From: Pseudomonadales bacterium
GTDB taxonomy: Bacteria; Pseudomonadota; Gammaproteobacteria; Pseudomonadales; Azotimanducaceae
Length of the DNA stretch: 64,000 nt
Direction of reading: 5' to 3'
NCBI GenBank assembly: GCA_019090615.1
Contig: JAHRVQ010000012.1
Coordinates: forward strand, 62,001 to 126,000
The notes below the pieces were generated by a model. That model was not told the origin of the DNA and did not search any database. It worked only from the letters and a program-made list of their open reading frames with translations. Below, piece by piece: positions 9,238 to 19,172 of this stretch; positions within the stretch are counted from its first letter, which is position 1; each line of letters begins with the position of its first letter. The translations under genes and the position numbers were made by a program.

Positions 9238-10917
9238 TCAGGGCTGTAACAGCTCTGTCGATTCTTTAACGCTCAACAATGTTGTTAGCGCAACCACTAA
9301 TTCCTGTTTCTGAAACGGTTTCGCCAGAAAACCAATATGTTCGTCACCTTCTGCCAGGGATACACTCACAGCATCGAAACCACTAATAATCAGTACCGGT
9401 AGTAGCGCATAGCTTAGGCGAATTTGTTCCAGACACTGCCAACCATCTACACGGGGCATTTTTAGATCAAGAAATACCGCGCATATATTAGATCCAAGCG
9501 TAGATAGATATTTCAGACAATCCTCACCATTGGCCGCTTCAATCACCTGATAACCCCGTGCAATGACGAAAGATGCAAGAATTTTCCTGATCGCCACATC
9601 ATCATCAACTATCAGTATAATATTTTTAGATTTTTTTATACTCGGTGTTCTATCTAATACAGGTTTGGATAGCCGCTCTGCAGCTGGTAGAGTAATACTG
9701 ATATTTGTCCCGACGCCCACAGTACTGGTAATGTCGATCAGCCCCGCATGCGCAGTAACAATACGCTTTACCGAGGCTAACCCAAGGCCATGGCCACGAG
9801 GTTTCGAGGTATAAAAAGGGTCAAAAATTTTATTAATATTTACCGCGCTAATGCCTGTACCTGAATCTCTGGTTTCTATACAAATGGCACCAACTTCTGC
9901 CTTTTTCATGGTCACAATAACTATCGCCGGCGCAGTTGACGCCTCCGCGGCATTAAGAATAATATTCAAAAACACCTGCTGCAACTGACCCCGGTCGCCT
10001 TCAACCAGAAAACTGCCAGCTGACTGAGTCACTTCGATAGATATATCAGCGGCAATTGTTGGCCTTAACAAACCAACAATTATGTCAATTTCCACTGCCA
10101 TATCCAGGGTCTCCATGGTAGATACCAGGCGACCGGAAAAAGACTGCAATTGCCGGGATAATAATGCCGCTCGATTTGCCGCAACAACAACTTCTGTTAG
10201 TGAGCTATACGCAGGGTGTGAAGCTTCTAGCCTACTTAACGATATTTCAGAGAACCCTGAAACACTTGCAAGAATGTTATTAAAATCATGCGCGACACCA
10301 CCGGCAATAAGTTTCAGTGTTTCAAGCGCCTGGGCCTCGGCCCGATGTTCACTGGCTTTAATCATCTGCCATCGCGCGTAGAGAATAAGCCCCGGTGAAA
10401 GGACTGCCAGCAGGGTTATCGCGAGATACCAATTTTCAACCTGATGTACCATCCCCGCTAATGACATACCCACGAGCAATACAATATAATTAACAGCAAA
10501 ATAAATATAGCTATTGGGCTGAGCACTGATACTTGGCGCCTGGGCACAAACCACGCTGACGAGTAACGCAAAAAGCCATGCTTCCGGTATCAGATGCACA
10601 AGTACAACCACAGTCAGGAGATCAAATAACGGCTCACTCCAGCCGTTATCACTCATTTTATATCTATAGTCCAGCCATATTGCTAACGGCGCAACCACCA
10701 CCGACAATAGGCCCGCGAGTAAAAACCTCTGCTCGCCTACACTGGGAACCAACAAACATACAAGCGCTAATAAATAATGGCCGCTAATTCTAAAAATCAA
10801 ATGGGCCAGTTTCGATTCTACAATGCGTTTAAAACGGCTGGCAAAGCTTGAGGAAATACCAACAGAAACGGATGGTTGAATCGATCTGCGCCTGGCCCCT
10901 GCCGACTTATTCAACAA
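9238..10917 (-). CDS. Membrane hybrid histidine kinase with C-terminal receiver
   Basis: A 559-residue protein with a hydrophobic N-terminal half (about five or six membrane helices between residues 40 and 180, little periplasmic sequence), then HisKA with His210 in GGVAHDFNN, HATPase_c with NIILNAAEAS, DSGTGIS and GHGLGLASV, and a receiver with VDDD and Asp484 in VFLDLKMP plus the KPF lysine. The integral-membrane sensor suggests it detects a membrane-linked state rather than a periplasmic ligand. It is transcribed opposite to the 2-9 kb kinase block and ends next to the Lin0512-type gene. No dedicated output regulator is adjacent. Confidence 0.88.
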   Translation of the reverse strand: MLNKSAGARRRSIQPSVSVGISSSFASRFKRIVESKLAHLIFRISGHYLLALVCLLVPSVGEQRFLLAGLLSVVVAPLAIWLDYRYKMSDNGWSEPLFDLLTVVVLVHLIPEAWLFALLVSVVCAQAPSISAQPNSYIYFAVNYIVLLVGMSLAGMVHQVENWYLAITLLAVLSPGLILYARWQMIKASEHRAEAQALETLKLIAGGVAHDFNNILASVSGFSEISLSRLEASHPAYSSLTEVVVAANRAALLSRQLQSFSGRLVSTMETLDMAVEIDIIVGLLRPTIAADISIEVTQSAGSFLVEGDRGQLQQVFLNIILNAAEASTAPAIVIVTMKKAEVGAICIETRDSGTGISAVNINKIFDPFYTSKPRGHGLGLASVKRIVTAHAGLIDITSTVGVGTNISITLPAAERLSKPVLDRTPSIKKSKNIILIVDDDVAIRKILASFVIARGYQVIEAANGEDCLKYLSTLGSNICAVFLDLKMPRVDGWQCLEQIRLSYALLPVLIISGFDAVSVSLAEGDEHIGFLAKPFQKQELVVALTTLLSVKESTELLQP

Positions 10918-11430
10918 TATCCACCCTATCCCCCAGATTCATAGACGAGCGGATTAACAGCTCGGCCACATCAATATTAATTAGCGCCAAAAATCACACT
11001 GGTTTACAGTCAGTATTTCAATCTCATTTCTATTCGAGCTTTTCTATTCGAGCTTTCTATTCGAACTTTCTATTCAGTAACGAATTTATTAAACGCAACA
11101 TTTGCTTACCCAACAGCATTTTTAATAGCAAACTTATTCCATACAAGTTTGGCCAATAATAAAGGCACAATACAAGATTAATGCAATGCAAAACTCTACC
11201 ATAGCATCATGGGCTAATCTAATCCAAGACTTGGCACTAAACTGGTACGACTTATAGAGAGTCGTTTACAGAGGCGATTTGGCACTATATAGGACTAAGT
11301 TATAGGACTAAATTTGGCACCTAAGGAGACTATATGCGATTATTTCTACTCCATTCGCTCGCCCACCTCGGCTAAATAATTGATCTGACCCAACGGTTAG
11401 TTAAACACCCCATAACAATTAGGTTTAACA
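10918..11430. other. Intergenic region with tandem repeat, no gene seen
   Basis: A 513-bp gap between divergent genes. It holds the 13-bp repeat at 11028-11076, a small hairpin at 11247-11265 (ACGACT/AGTCGT), and a short repeat of the type TATAGGACTAA around 11289-11315. Promoters of both flanking genes must lie here, but I cannot place them with confidence. Short ORFs in it look random. Confidence 0.5.
11028..11076 (+). repeat. 13-bp tandem repeat upstream of hybrid kinase
   Basis: TTCTATTCGAGCT twice (one extra T between), TTCTATTCGAACT, then a partial TTCTATTCA. It lies about 110 bp upstream of the start of the minus-strand kinase gene and is AT-rich. Confidence 0.85.
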
Positions 11431-12672
11431 ATGCATAATATTGATCTAGAAACCAAAAACGCCAATATCTCCGGATATTGTGACCCTGACTTTCAACCTG
11501 TTCTGGATGCATTTGTACAAAATTTTGAATCAAGGTCTGAACTTGGAGCAAATATTTGTATTAATCATCAAGGTGAAACAAAGGTGGATCTATGGGGCGG
11601 CTATAAGAGCCCCGGCAAAGACGCACCAGGCTGGGAACAGGATACTGTCTCGATCATTTTTTCATGCACCAAGGCCGCTACTGCATTATGCGCCCATCTA
11701 CTGATTGATCAGGAAAAGATGGATTTACATGCACCTGTAACAACCTATTGGCCAGAATTTGGCGTCAACGGCAAACAAGATGCCACGGTTGAAATGATGC
11801 TCAATCATTCAGTAGGTCTGCCTGCACTCAGAGAACCCGTCAAGCAAGGCGGTTATTGTGACTGGGACTACATGGTTGAGCGGCTCGCCAATGAGGCACC
11901 ATTTTGGCCACCTGGCACACGCAATGGTTACCATATGATTACTTATGGCTGGACCGTTGGTGAACTGGTACGTAGAGTCTCTGGGCTATCGCTTGGAGAA
12001 TATTTTCAACAAAATATTGCCCAACCGCTGGGACTGGATTTCTGGATTGGCATGCCGGACCAGGAACATCACAGAGTTGCAAAAATGCGCCAATGGAAAC
12101 CCGCTAAAGGCGAGCAACCAACCCCCTTTACCCTGGCCTTATTAAATGACAAACATTCCGTTCAGGCACTGGCATTTCTTAATTCCGGTCGTCATCGCAC
12201 TGATGCCACAGAATCTTATAAGGCAGAAATCGGCGGTGGTGGCGGCATTAGCAACGGCCGCTCGTTAGCCGGCATGTATACCCCACTTGCCAACAAAGGG
12301 GTTCACAAAGGTGTACGATTACTGTCCGCAGATCATATTACACGAATGAGCCAGGTATCAGTCGCCACCATGGAAGATGCCACGTTAATGATGCCCACTC
12401 GATTTGGCCTGGGTTTTATGCGCTCAATGGACAATCGACACAGGCCTACAGGAGATATGGAAAGCTGCATCATTGGCGAACATGCGTTCGGCCATGCTGG
12501 CGCGGGTGGCAGCTTAGGTTTTGCTGATCCTGAAGCTGAACTCGCTTTCGGTTACAATATGAATCGAATGGGGGCAGGCATTTTACTCAATTCTCGCGGT
12601 CAATCATTGGTGGATGCTACCTACCAGAGCCTGGGTTATCGTAGCAATACATGCGGCATGTGGTTACGCTAA
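11431..12672 (+). CDS. Beta-lactamase-family serine hydrolase (esterase-like)
   Basis: A 413-residue serine hydrolase of the class C beta-lactamase/EstB-like family. Catalytic Ser78 and Lys81 lie in FSCTKA (SxxK). The second motif is GYHMITYGWTVGE with Tyr167 as the likely general base. The third is the FGHAGAGGS HxG-type box near residue 355. There is no signal peptide, so it probably works in the cytosol as an esterase, lactonase or transesterase rather than on cell-wall peptides. It ends 27 bp from the convergent MBL hydrolase gene. The substrate is unknown. Confidence 0.88.
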   Translation: MHNIDLETKNANISGYCDPDFQPVLDAFVQNFESRSELGANICINHQGETKVDLWGGYKSPGKDAPGWEQDTVSIIFSCTKAATALCAHLLIDQEKMDLHAPVTTYWPEFGVNGKQDATVEMMLNHSVGLPALREPVKQGGYCDWDYMVERLANEAPFWPPGTRNGYHMITYGWTVGELVRRVSGLSLGEYFQQNIAQPLGLDFWIGMPDQEHHRVAKMRQWKPAKGEQPTPFTLALLNDKHSVQALAFLNSGRHRTDATESYKAEIGGGGGISNGRSLAGMYTPLANKGVHKGVRLLSADHITRMSQVSVATMEDATLMMPTRFGLGFMRSMDNRHRPTGDMESCIIGEHAFGHAGAGGSLGFADPEAELAFGYNMNRMGAGILLNSRGQSLVDATYQSLGYRSNTCGMWLR

Positions 12673-12699
12673 CCACCCATACTACAGGCCCGGTCTAAC

Positions 12700-13659
12700 T
12701 TACTTATTACGTTTGATATCTGCCATCAGGGCAAATAACTCAATAGTCCTGGGCGGCTCAGTATTACCTGCATATTCACGAAACAAGGTATCCACATTGA
12801 TGGCGATACGCTCGCCATCAATCCAGGAATCATAATCGGTCAAGGCAATATCCATTGCTGCATCCCTAACGGACATACCTGCATCATATCTTCGTCTGGC
12901 CTCAACATCGATATAGGCAAGATATTGCTGAACCTGCTTAACACCTGCAACATCGGTAACAGGTCCATGGCCCGGCACAATAACATCCGGCTGCATTCGT
13001 ATTATCAATTCGCAGGCTTCAATCCAGTTGGCCACCGGCCCAGCCCACATCAGCGGCGTACCATCGATAAACAAGATATCCCCCGTAAATACGGTTTTAT
13101 CCTGCGGCACATATACCAGCACATCGCCTTTAGTATGGGCGGGCCCCACTTCAATCAGGTTGACATTTTTATCGCCTACCTGAACCGCTAATTCTCCACT
13201 AAATGTTTTTGTTGGTAGTTTTTCAGCCACATCATTAAAATCAAAGGCGCCAAATATTTGCTGCAGATATTCTCCCGCGTCGCCCAACTGTGGAATTGCC
13301 GCAATCAGTTTATTTAACGCCTCAGGCCTGAAGGCTTCCATTTCCCTGGCGCTTGCTGCCGAGGCAATAATCTCCGCACTACTACATAAGCCATTACCAT
13401 GGGTATGATCACCATTGGCATGGGTATTCACCAGAGTATTAATTTTATCTGCCTGAATGCCAGCAGCATCACCCATGGCTAATAACATTTCTCGGGTCAG
13501 TCGCGCATCAAAAAGTGTATCAACTAGCAACGATTGATCACCATCAACCACCAAACCTGCATTTGACCACCCCCAACCACCATCGGGCTGTAAATAAGCA
13601 TAAATTCCATTGCCGGTTTCAACCAGACCTTTTTCATATCGCCAGCCTTGCTTATTCAT
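12700..13659 (-). CDS. MBL-fold metallo-hydrolase
   Basis: A 319-residue metallo-beta-lactamase-fold protein. The metal box reads THANGDHTHGN (His80, Asn82, Asp84, His85): the second histidine of the usual HxHxDH is Asn, a variant seen in one branch of the superfamily. Further ligands are the His in GPAHTKGD, the Asp in TGDILF and the His in VPGHGP. There is no signal peptide. AGAGGT precedes the ATG by seven bases. It is followed by a quinone-oxidoreductase-like gene on the same strand (71 bp upstream), and both could serve one catabolic route; the substrate is not evident. Confidence 0.87.
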   Translation of the reverse strand: MNKQGWRYEKGLVETGNGIYAYLQPDGGWGWSNAGLVVDGDQSLLVDTLFDARLTREMLLAMGDAAGIQADKINTLVNTHANGDHTHGNGLCSSAEIIASAASAREMEAFRPEALNKLIAAIPQLGDAGEYLQQIFGAFDFNDVAEKLPTKTFSGELAVQVGDKNVNLIEVGPAHTKGDVLVYVPQDKTVFTGDILFIDGTPLMWAGPVANWIEACELIIRMQPDVIVPGHGPVTDVAGVKQVQQYLAYIDVEARRRYDAGMSVRDAAMDIALTDYDSWIDGERIAINVDTLFREYAGNTEPPRTIELFALMADIKRNK

Positions 13660-13730
13660 AATGGACCTCTACATTTTTGTGGTAATTACTTACGCGTATT
13701 GAGCGGCCAACATTTTTCAGCGCTTATTGA

Positions 13731-14723
13731 CTAGGAAACGCTGACAACAACCCGCCCGACAACCTCTCTATTTTGAATCATACGTAACGCCTCATGCGCA
13801 TCTGCCAACGGTATTTCTGCACACACATAAGGCTTAATTTTGCCATCTTCGGCCCAGCCGTCAACCATCGCCACATTCTCTCGACCCTTCTCAGGTTCCC
13901 GCCGCCCAAATTCACCGGCACGTACGCCAACAATTGAAAACCCTTTGATTAAAGGCATATTAACTGGCGCCTGGGGAATCCTGCCTGATGCAAATCCAAT
14001 CACCAATAATCGACCATTCCAGGCAATGCAGCGAATCGATTCATCAAAAACATCACCCCCAACCGGGTCATAGATCACATCAGCACCTGCCTGATCTGTC
14101 AGCTCTTTAACTTTTAAGCGAAACCCAGCCTTGTAGTCCGTACCATAATTAATGACATGGTCAGCACCATATTGCCTAACAACGTCAAGTTTTTTGTCTG
14201 AGCTACCCGTAGCAATAACCGTCGCGCCAAGCATTTTACCTACTTCAACTGCCGCCAGTCCAACACCACCGGCGGCACCATGAACCAACAATGTTTCTCC
14301 GGGCTGAATGTTTGCGCGTCGAATTAATGACACCTGCGCGGTCAGATAAGCGGAACGAAATGAGCAGGCCTGACCATAACTTAGCGGCGCGGGTTTCGGC
14401 CGCAGCTGACCTTCTGGCGCATTAATGCGCTCAGCAAACCCACCACCATCAAGAGAGCCACCTACCACAGCATCACCAACTTTCCATTTACTCACCTTAC
14501 TGCCAACACTAATAACATCACCGGCATATTCTGAACCTGGTATATAGGGTAACTCAGGCTGATACTGGTATTTTTTCTGGATCATGAGAATATCTGGAAA
14601 TTGAGTCGATGCTGCCCGAATTGCGATCTGCACCTCATCTTCAGCAGGCGGGCCTAACTCAACATCCTGAAGCCGCATAATTGATAGATCTTCAGAATTC
14701 TCATTAACAACCATGGCACGCAT
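13731..14723 (-). CDS. NADPH:quinone oxidoreductase-like MDR protein
   Basis: A medium-chain dehydrogenase/reductase without structural-zinc cysteines: a GroES-like N-terminal half with PGSEYAGDV and GDAVVGG, then a Rossmann domain with HGAAGGVGLAAVE, which binds NADP(H). It probably reduces quinones or enoyl substrates. The reading frame is open further upstream, but I chose the ATG at 14723 (MRAMVVNE) because AAGAAGAG lies just before it and the homologous family begins there. It is likely co-transcribed with the MBL hydrolase downstream. Confidence 0.88.
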   Translation of the reverse strand: MRAMVVNENSEDLSIMRLQDVELGPPAEDEVQIAIRAASTQFPDILMIQKKYQYQPELPYIPGSEYAGDVISVGSKVSKWKVGDAVVGGSLDGGGFAERINAPEGQLRPKPAPLSYGQACSFRSAYLTAQVSLIRRANIQPGETLLVHGAAGGVGLAAVEVGKMLGATVIATGSSDKKLDVVRQYGADHVINYGTDYKAGFRLKVKELTDQAGADVIYDPVGGDVFDESIRCIAWNGRLLVIGFASGRIPQAPVNMPLIKGFSIVGVRAGEFGRREPEKGRENVAMVDGWAEDGKIKPYVCAEIPLADAHEALRMIQNREVVGRVVVSVS

Positions 14724-15025
14724 ATAATTCTCTTCTTGATTCATTACTCTGTAAATAACATATCGACTCCGGCATTGAAAATCCAGATAATTTTCCACAG
14801 GCTCCGAATCTGCCTAAAACATCTCTGCGACGAACCCATCACGGTATCACTTGAATCTCAACTTGCCACCCCTGCATAAACTACTGAAAAAACCGATAAT
14901 TAAAAGGCCCTCAGCCTACTTTTAAAAATCCCAGCCAAGTGTCAGAAAATCTACAGGATGTACCCATCAGCTTGCAGGTTTCAAACATATATAATTGAAC
15001 TCCTGTAAATACTGGCCGAAAATTC

Positions 15026-16813
15026 ATGTCTCTGTCAAAAACCGCCCTGCCTTTTATTTTTCTGTTCGGCCTTTTATCAGCCATGTTTGCCCAGGCTCGA
15101 GGAACTGACGCTGACCTTGTTCACTGGCTGACCTCCGACACTGCCGCCTTTGAAAAAGCTCGACGGCAAAATAAACCGCTGCTGCTCTATCTTGAAGCTG
15201 TCTGGTGTCATTGGTGCCATGTCATGGACCAAAAAACCTATGCTGACAAGCAAGTAGCCAGGCTACTCAATGAACATTTTATTAGCCTCCGAATCGATCA
15301 GGATGCCCGCCCAGATTTGGCCAATCGATATAGAGACTATGGTTGGCCAGCCACAATTTTTTTCACCCCCGAAGGCACCGACATGGTTAAACGCGCCGGT
15401 TATATTGCGCCAGACAATATGCAACAACTATTGCGCGCAATCATCGCTGACCCAGATCCCGAAGCTGCCGCGGCACTGCAATTGCATAAAACTACAGCCA
15501 CCAGCACCGTCTTAACTGACACCCTGCGAACACTGCTGCAACAACGGCATAGGGAAACTTACGATCCCGAGGTAGGTGGCCTGAAAACAGCACAAAAGTA
15601 TCTGGAACGAGACAGCGTAGAATATACCTTACTTATGGCGGCAAATGGCGATCTGAACCAAGCACAACAAGCCCGACAAACACTCGACGCGGCACTGAAT
15701 TTACTAGACCCAGTCTGGGGTGGCGCTTATCAATATTCCACTGGTTTCGTCTGGACCAAGCAACATTATGAAAAACTCGCCAGAATTCAAGCCGCCTACT
15801 TACGCATCTATACCCTGGCCTACGCACAGCTTAAGGACCCGGCCTACCGCAAGGCAACCGACAATATTATCCAGTACCTGAAAAACTTTCTGCTGGATAA
15901 AAACGGCGCATTTTATACCAGTCAGGATGCCGACCTGGTGGCGGGCCAACATTCAGACAGCTATTTTAAACTCGACGACCAACAACGCCGCCTGCTCGGG
16001 GTACCCGTCATCGACAAAAATATCTATTCAAATGACAACGGCCTAATTATTGAATCCCTGGCGCTGGTCCACGAACTACATGGCGATCCAGCCGCGCTGG
16101 GTTTAGCCAGACAAGCAGCAACCTGGATACTTAAAAACAGACAGTTAAAAAATCATGGCTTCTCTCACGGTCAAATAAAGACAACAACCACAGCCGCGCG
16201 ATTATATCTGGCCGACAATCTAAATATGGCCCGAGGGTTTCTCGGCCTCTACCGCGCCACGGCAGAACGGCACTGGCTACAGTATGCGCTTGATCTAACC
16301 CATACCATTAATAGCCAGTTTAATTTTGTAAGCGGCGGCTATGCTTCAGCCGCACAAGGCAATTTTCCAGTACAACCCGTGCCGCAGTTGGATGAAAACA
16401 TTTCTCTGGCACGTTTCGCCAATTTATTATATAGAATAAGTGGACAACCCGTCGCCGCAGAAGTGGCTGAAAAAGCCATGTTATATCTGGCATCCGAGGC
16501 TGTTGCAGGTAGCCGCCTGACGGAGGCAGGCATCCTCATTGCTGAACAGGAATTTGCTGCCGGCCCGTTACATCTGACAATTATTGGTTCAAAATCAGAC
16601 CTTAACGCACAGCAGTTATTCACCAGCGCATCGAACCTGCCCTACTGGTACAAACGGGTCGAATGGTGGGATAAAACCGAAGGCCCCTTACCCAACCCTG
16701 ATGTAACCTATCCCAGCCCTACCCGGCCGGCGGTATTTATCTGCACGGATCAACGTTGCTCGGTACCTATCTACACAAGCGAAAAAATGCTGGAATATTT
16801 GCACGCTAGCTGA
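15026..16813 (+). CDS. Exported thioredoxin-like DUF255 (YyaL-type) protein
   Basis: A 595-residue protein with a Sec signal peptide (about 1-25, ending AQA). The N-terminal thioredoxin-like DUF255 domain has the typical WCHWCH box (Cys61, Cys64) followed by DARPDLANRY and GWPATIF. The rest is an alpha/alpha-barrel region like that of YyaL/SPATA20 proteins, with DGAFYTSQDAD-like segments. The function of the family is not settled; a redox or sugar-related periplasmic role is usually proposed. The signal peptide places this member in the periplasm, whereas many relatives are cytosolic. It stands alone, with no operon partner. Confidence 0.85.
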   Translation: MSLSKTALPFIFLFGLLSAMFAQARGTDADLVHWLTSDTAAFEKARRQNKPLLLYLEAVWCHWCHVMDQKTYADKQVARLLNEHFISLRIDQDARPDLANRYRDYGWPATIFFTPEGTDMVKRAGYIAPDNMQQLLRAIIADPDPEAAAALQLHKTTATSTVLTDTLRTLLQQRHRETYDPEVGGLKTAQKYLERDSVEYTLLMAANGDLNQAQQARQTLDAALNLLDPVWGGAYQYSTGFVWTKQHYEKLARIQAAYLRIYTLAYAQLKDPAYRKATDNIIQYLKNFLLDKNGAFYTSQDADLVAGQHSDSYFKLDDQQRRLLGVPVIDKNIYSNDNGLIIESLALVHELHGDPAALGLARQAATWILKNRQLKNHGFSHGQIKTTTTAARLYLADNLNMARGFLGLYRATAERHWLQYALDLTHTINSQFNFVSGGYASAAQGNFPVQPVPQLDENISLARFANLLYRISGQPVAAEVAEKAMLYLASEAVAGSRLTEAGILIAEQEFAAGPLHLTIIGSKSDLNAQQLFTSASNLPYWYKRVEWWDKTEGPLPNPDVTYPSPTRPAVFICTDQRCSVPIYTSEKMLEYLHAS

Positions 16814-17087
16814 ACATTATTGAAAGCGCTTAAAGCCCCATCGACAGACCAAAGGAAACTCAGATCAGGTGCCAGGACTAACTAAAAATTGTATTTGCAC
16901 CCCTCTCTACCAGGGTGTTAATGTTTCGTATACTCAGCGTATTTCTATCATTAGGGCCTTAAAAATACAGACCTGCTTAAACCTGAAATTTACTTTCGAG
17001 AAGTAAAAATGAGCACTGAAAATGAGTAGTGAAATACCGTATTAATCGCGCATAAAATAACCAATAACATAAAGGGAAATTAACAAA

Positions 17088-17891
17088 ATGGCAGATTGGG
17101 AAGATAGAATAAAAGAAGCTAACGAAACTTATAGTCGATTTGTACCCGAAGCTGAACCGGAACGTGTATTTGCTTCTATGGAACGAAAATTGGGTGCCCT
17201 CGGCACCTATGCATTCACCGCAGTCGGTCAAATGTGGAATCGACCACAGTTAAGCCGGCGTGATCGTAGTTTGATGATCATATCCGTATTAGCGGCCCAA
17301 AGCCGTGATGAAGAACTTGTCGGACATACCCGAATCGGCTTAAGGCACGGCCTGTCCCGCGAGGAGATTGAAGAAATTAACCTACATATTGCTGCCTATG
17401 CTGGTTTTCCTGCCGCCATGGCCGCCAATCGATACATGGATGAAGCCTTTTGTGAAGTATTTAAGGTGGATAAGATAACCGACCGAAAGCCAGCAGATCA
17501 TATCGGCGACGAAGAACGTTTACTGCGCGCCGCAGATGTCCGTAAAACCCTCACCGCTGGTCGTGCCAACGACAATCCCGAACAAGACCTGGCAGCCTTG
17601 ACCGATCAACTTGGCGGTCTGGGCGATTGGGCAATGAAATGGGCCTTTGGAGAAATTTGGTCTCGACCCGAGCTTAGCCGCCGCGATCGTTCACTTGTAG
17701 TGATCGCAATACTCACTGCACTAGGGCAGGAAGCAGAGCTTGCTTTTCATGTACCCGGCGGCCTGAATCATGGCCTGAAAGCAGAAGAAATTGAAGAGAT
17801 GATGACGCATATGTGTCTGTATGTGGGCTTCCCCCGAGCAGTAGACGGTATGCGCGCCGCGCGCCAGGCAATCGAGAAGGCAACTAAATAG
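17088..17891 (+). CDS. Two-domain carboxymuconolactone decarboxylase-family protein
   Basis: A 267-residue protein made of two CMD domains in tandem, about residues 30-130 and 165-262. Each has the same signature: MWNRPQLSRRDRSL and IWSRPELSRRDRSL, then GLRHGLSREEIEE and GLNHGLKAEEIEE. The AhpD CxxC redox pair is absent, so a decarboxylase or lactone-type reaction is more likely than a peroxidase one. It resembles fused CMD proteins in aromatic and alicyclic catabolism. A GGGAAA-type ribosome site precedes the ATG. It ends just before a strong hairpin shared with the convergent VOC gene. Confidence 0.88.
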   Translation: MADWEDRIKEANETYSRFVPEAEPERVFASMERKLGALGTYAFTAVGQMWNRPQLSRRDRSLMIISVLAAQSRDEELVGHTRIGLRHGLSREEIEEINLHIAAYAGFPAAMAANRYMDEAFCEVFKVDKITDRKPADHIGDEERLLRAADVRKTLTAGRANDNPEQDLAALTDQLGGLGDWAMKWAFGEIWSRPELSRRDRSLVVIAILTALGQEAELAFHVPGGLNHGLKAEEIEEMMTHMCLYVGFPRAVDGMRAARQAIEKATK

Positions 17892-17941
17892 TCACAGGCT
17901 TATGCCTGGTATGCATAAATATACCGGCTAACGGGCACCAA

Positions 17942-17983
17942 GGGGTTTCTATTCTGGTTTTATCTAACCAGAATAGAAACCCC
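17942..17983. terminator. Perfect 18-bp hairpin between convergent genes
   Basis: The arms 17942-17959 and 17966-17983 are perfectly complementary around a 6-base loop, between the stops of the CMD and VOC genes. It is symmetrical enough to end transcription from both sides. Neither strand has a T-run after the stem, so it may be a processing or stability hairpin instead. Confidence 0.7.
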
Positions 17984-17995
17984 GCCCTGATCCAC

Positions 17996-18418
17996 TTACC
18001 CGGCAGCCAAATCTTCTGCCCCCGGCCCAAGTGGCTGACCGAAGCTAAACTCTACATAATTTCCGTTTGGATCACGCAAACCACAGTAATACCCCACTGG
18101 ATATGGCTCGTCCCGAGGCGGCCATACCAGGCAACCTGCTGTATCAGCAAGCTCAGCAATTTCATCAACGGCGGCACGGCTTTGAGCCGCAAAACCAAAA
18201 TGGCGATAATCGTTATCGGCAAGTTTCAGATCAACCCCGCCTTCCATTATCACAAATATAAAATCTCGCTGCCTTCCCGGCTCAGCCATCCAGACAATCC
18301 GTTGCGGCCCTGCGGCCCGTTCATGCACTATCGTCATCTGACAAAAAGACTGATAAAAATCAATGCAGGCATCAAGGTCAAATACATGCAATGCAACATG
18401 GGTCATACGTGGCGTCAC
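17996..18418 (-). CDS. VOC-family (glyoxalase-like) protein
   Basis: A 140-residue vicinal-oxygen-chelate protein with the paired beta-alpha-beta-beta-beta modules: MTHVALHVFDLDACIDFYQ at the start and GLRDPNGNYVEFSFG at the end. The His near residue 8 and the Glu in YVEFS are likely metal ligands. It begins at GTG, supported by AGGAG six bases upstream; an ATG four codons later is too far from that site. Substrate unknown: such proteins act as dioxygenases, isomerases or resistance proteins. Confidence 0.85.
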   Translation of the reverse strand: MTPRMTHVALHVFDLDACIDFYQSFCQMTIVHERAAGPQRIVWMAEPGRQRDFIFVIMEGGVDLKLADNDYRHFGFAAQSRAAVDEIAELADTAGCLVWPPRDEPYPVGYYCGLRDPNGNYVEFSFGQPLGPGAEDLAAG

Positions 18419-18829
18419 GGCTCACTCCTTTATCCTGGCTATTCATATTCTGGAATTTAAAAGTAGAGCAACTATTTACGCTTTGCAATTGGAATATGCA
18501 AACCGGTTTTTTATCCCGACAACAGCAAAAATCAGCACTTCCCCTGGCGAACAGGTTCGCATTATTTTTGCCGGCGCTTTGCTGGCCTATGAGCGACGGT
18601 CACACCTGGCTACTATCCCCCCTTAACAATTGTCACCATTAATAATTACCACTGCCAACAACTGTCACTCAACGGCGAATACCTGTCAACTCGAAGTGAC
18701 ACCGATAAAGTCTATACTTTTATATAAATATCAATAAGATACAAACACTTCATCATTTACTTGTGTCAACTTTCAAACCCATACATAAATTCGATGCGCT
18801 AGAACCCTGATTCTCGTTAGAAATAAAGG

Positions 18830-18845
18830 TGGCACGATATATGCT
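18830..18845 (+). promoter_or_regulatory. Possible sigma-54 (-24/-12) promoter
   Basis: TGGCACG-ATAT-ATGCT matches the consensus TGGCACG-N4-TTGC[AT] with one change and the correct GG-to-GC spacing. The next gene in this direction starts 600 bp away, so it would drive a long leader or a small RNA. A chance match cannot be excluded. Confidence 0.35.
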
Positions 18846-19026
18846 TTATACAAGTGCAAGTACAAGTAAAAGGAATAGTAACCAAAGCGTATTGCAGCAT
18901 ACGATATTTGACACAGAACTCATTAAAAGACGCTTTCATGGCCGATACCCAGGTTAAAAGCGTCACTGGCTTATTTAAATTGAAATCAGGTTTTGCGGCA
19001 AAAGTCTTCCTGCTACCTTTAGCGTG

Positions 19027-19172
19027 AACAGTTGTAGTTAGAACCAATAGTTGTACGGTCGTTGTAAGATCGAGCCTCTAAAAAAGGTCGATTGTAGTTT
19101 GATCAATAATCGCCAACATTGGCAAGTTGTACGGTCGCAGTAAGCACCGATATTGTTTCTAACAGTTGTAGT
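19027..19172 (+). repeat. Nested direct repeats of GTTGTA type
   Basis: AACAGTTGTAGT occurs at 19027 and 19161. Between them an 18-of-20 matching pair lies at 19049-19068 and 19125-19144. Two further GTTGTA/ATTGTA words are present. There is no inverted-repeat organisation. Confidence 0.6.

Noticed and set aside
18363-18642. Three overlapping ORFs opposite and beyond the VOC gene
   Set aside because: They are shadows of the minus-strand VOC gene extended into AT-rich sequence.
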